Both the position numbers and the translations under genes were made by a program. A model generated the notes under the pieces. It had not been told where the DNA came from. It was given only the letters and a program-made list of their open reading frames with translations, and searched no databases. Positions 38,516 to 38,896 of a DNA stretch of 38,896 nt are shown piece by piece; the first letter of the stretch is position 1; each line of letters opens with the position of its first letter. The DNA is from a virus. The DNA is taken from positions 1-38,896 of IMG/VR virus record IMGVR_UViG_3300046009_003952; one strand, written 5' to 3'.

Positions 38516-38896
38516 TTAGCCGGCCCTGCGCCGACGACCCGTGGGGGCAGCGGCTTCTGTTACCGCAGGAGCTTCTGCCTCTACAGACTCAGGAGCGTCA
38601 CCTTCCATGCCGATCCAGCGCACGACTTCAAAGACGGGCGTGAAGATGCGGCCATAGGACTTGTGCTGGTAATGCTCCTTGCCCAGACGCACGATAGCGA
38701 CCGGCTTCGCTTGGTCTTTATCGACCTGCTCAGCGATCGCCACCGCCAACGTCTGCACTCCGCGCTTACCGCCCACGCTCGTCGTGGTGTAGCGCACTTC
38801 GAGGCCGGTGTCCTCGCCGCTGATGCACTTCAGCGACAGACCGACTTGCTTCTCCCAGCCCTTGCGAGCTTGCGGCGGCGCCGCCGGCGGTTCCTT
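38516..38896 (-). CDS. Conserved phage protein of the replication block, C-terminal part
   Basis: This is the continuation, across the contig ends, of the gene that starts at 402. Here the last 83 unique codons and a second copy of 43 codons (38768-38896) are visible. The sequence EVRYTTTSVGGKRGVQTLAVAIAE, AKPVAIVRLGKEHYQHKSYGRIFTPVFEVVRWIGM is a compact conserved module, then an acidic Glu/Ala tail and a basic end (TGRRRRAG). The last three window bases differ from the corresponding ones at 127-129, so the outermost codon is uncertain. The module is a conserved phage family with no assigned function that I can name. Confidence 0.8.
   Translation of the reverse strand, partial: KEPPAAPPQARKGWEKQVGLSLKCISGEDTGLEVRYTTTSVGGKRGVQTLAVAIAEQVDKDQAKPVAIVRLGKEHYQHKSYGRIFTPVFEVVRWIGMEGDAPESVEAEAPAVTEAAAPTGRRRRAG
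38768..38893. repeat. Terminal direct repeat (contig closure), right copy
   Basis: Identical to bases 1-126. Coding is continuous through it, which supports a circular map of about 38.77 kb. Confidence 0.9.

Noticed and set aside
1-38896. Prophage or lysogeny functions
   Set aside because: No integrase, excisionase, cI/Cro-type repressor or attachment core was recognised; the LexA-like dyad alone is not evidence of lysogeny.
1-38896. tRNA genes or phage RNA polymerase
   Set aside because: I saw no cloverleaf-type gene in the intergenic spaces and no T7-like RNA polymerase frame, so transcription probably uses the host enzyme; a dedicated scan was not possible.

Overview
This window looks like a complete tailed-phage genome assembled as one contig. 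The first 126 bases recur exactly at the far end (from 38768), so the unique genome is about 38.77 kb and one gene is split across the ends. The virion genes are of the P22 (short-tailed, podovirus) type: terminase, a 715-aa portal, scaffold, P22-like coat, gp4-like adaptor, gp10-like tail plug, then three candidate ejection proteins in the P22 order. Short intergenic gaps, stop/start overlaps, GC-rich DNA and E. coli-type promoter and LexA-like motifs suggest a proteobacterial host. The exact host cannot be read from the sequence. No integrase, repressor, transposase, reverse transcriptase, tRNA or CRISPR was seen, so a virulent lifestyle is the simplest reading.

Layout on the circular map: (1) A minus-strand replication block runs from 1543 leftward through the contig ends to 33770. 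It holds a DUF2800 Cas4/RecB-like nuclease, a conserved unknown protein, two small proteins (one zinc-finger), a family-A DNA polymerase and a 767-aa primase/SF3 helicase. (2) A short plus-strand block (1628-3403) holds a VRR-NUC nuclease, an SNF2-type helicase and a 61-aa protein. It diverges from block 1 through two sigma70-like promoters that share their -35 region. (3) A long minus-strand late block runs from 29379 down to 3394: small and large terminase, four tiny basic proteins, portal, an eight-gene tail-fibre/tailspike cassette, scaffold, coat, head-accessory proteins, gp4-like, gp10-like, fibres, a GNAT acetyltransferase, ejection proteins and a lysis cassette. (4) A plus-strand block (30042-33790) of mostly small unknown genes, tightly ATGA-coupled, includes a DnaN-like sliding clamp that lacks domain 1, a secreted protein and a DnaJ-like zinc-ribbon protein.

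The main non-coding region (29380-30041) separates blocks 3 and 4. It contains an 8-bp G-quadruplex-prone tandem repeat, five paired or triple TTTGGGTCA elements in both orientations plus a sixth in longer array form, and a perfect CTGT-N8-ACAG dyad. It is the best candidate for an origin, packaging or transcription switch region.

The most unusual signals are this iteron-like control region, the shortened beta-clamp, the overlapping divergent promoters with a possibly leaderless nuclease mRNA, a hairpin that covers the scaffold ribosome-binding site, and the placement of a receptor-binding cassette between portal and scaffold.
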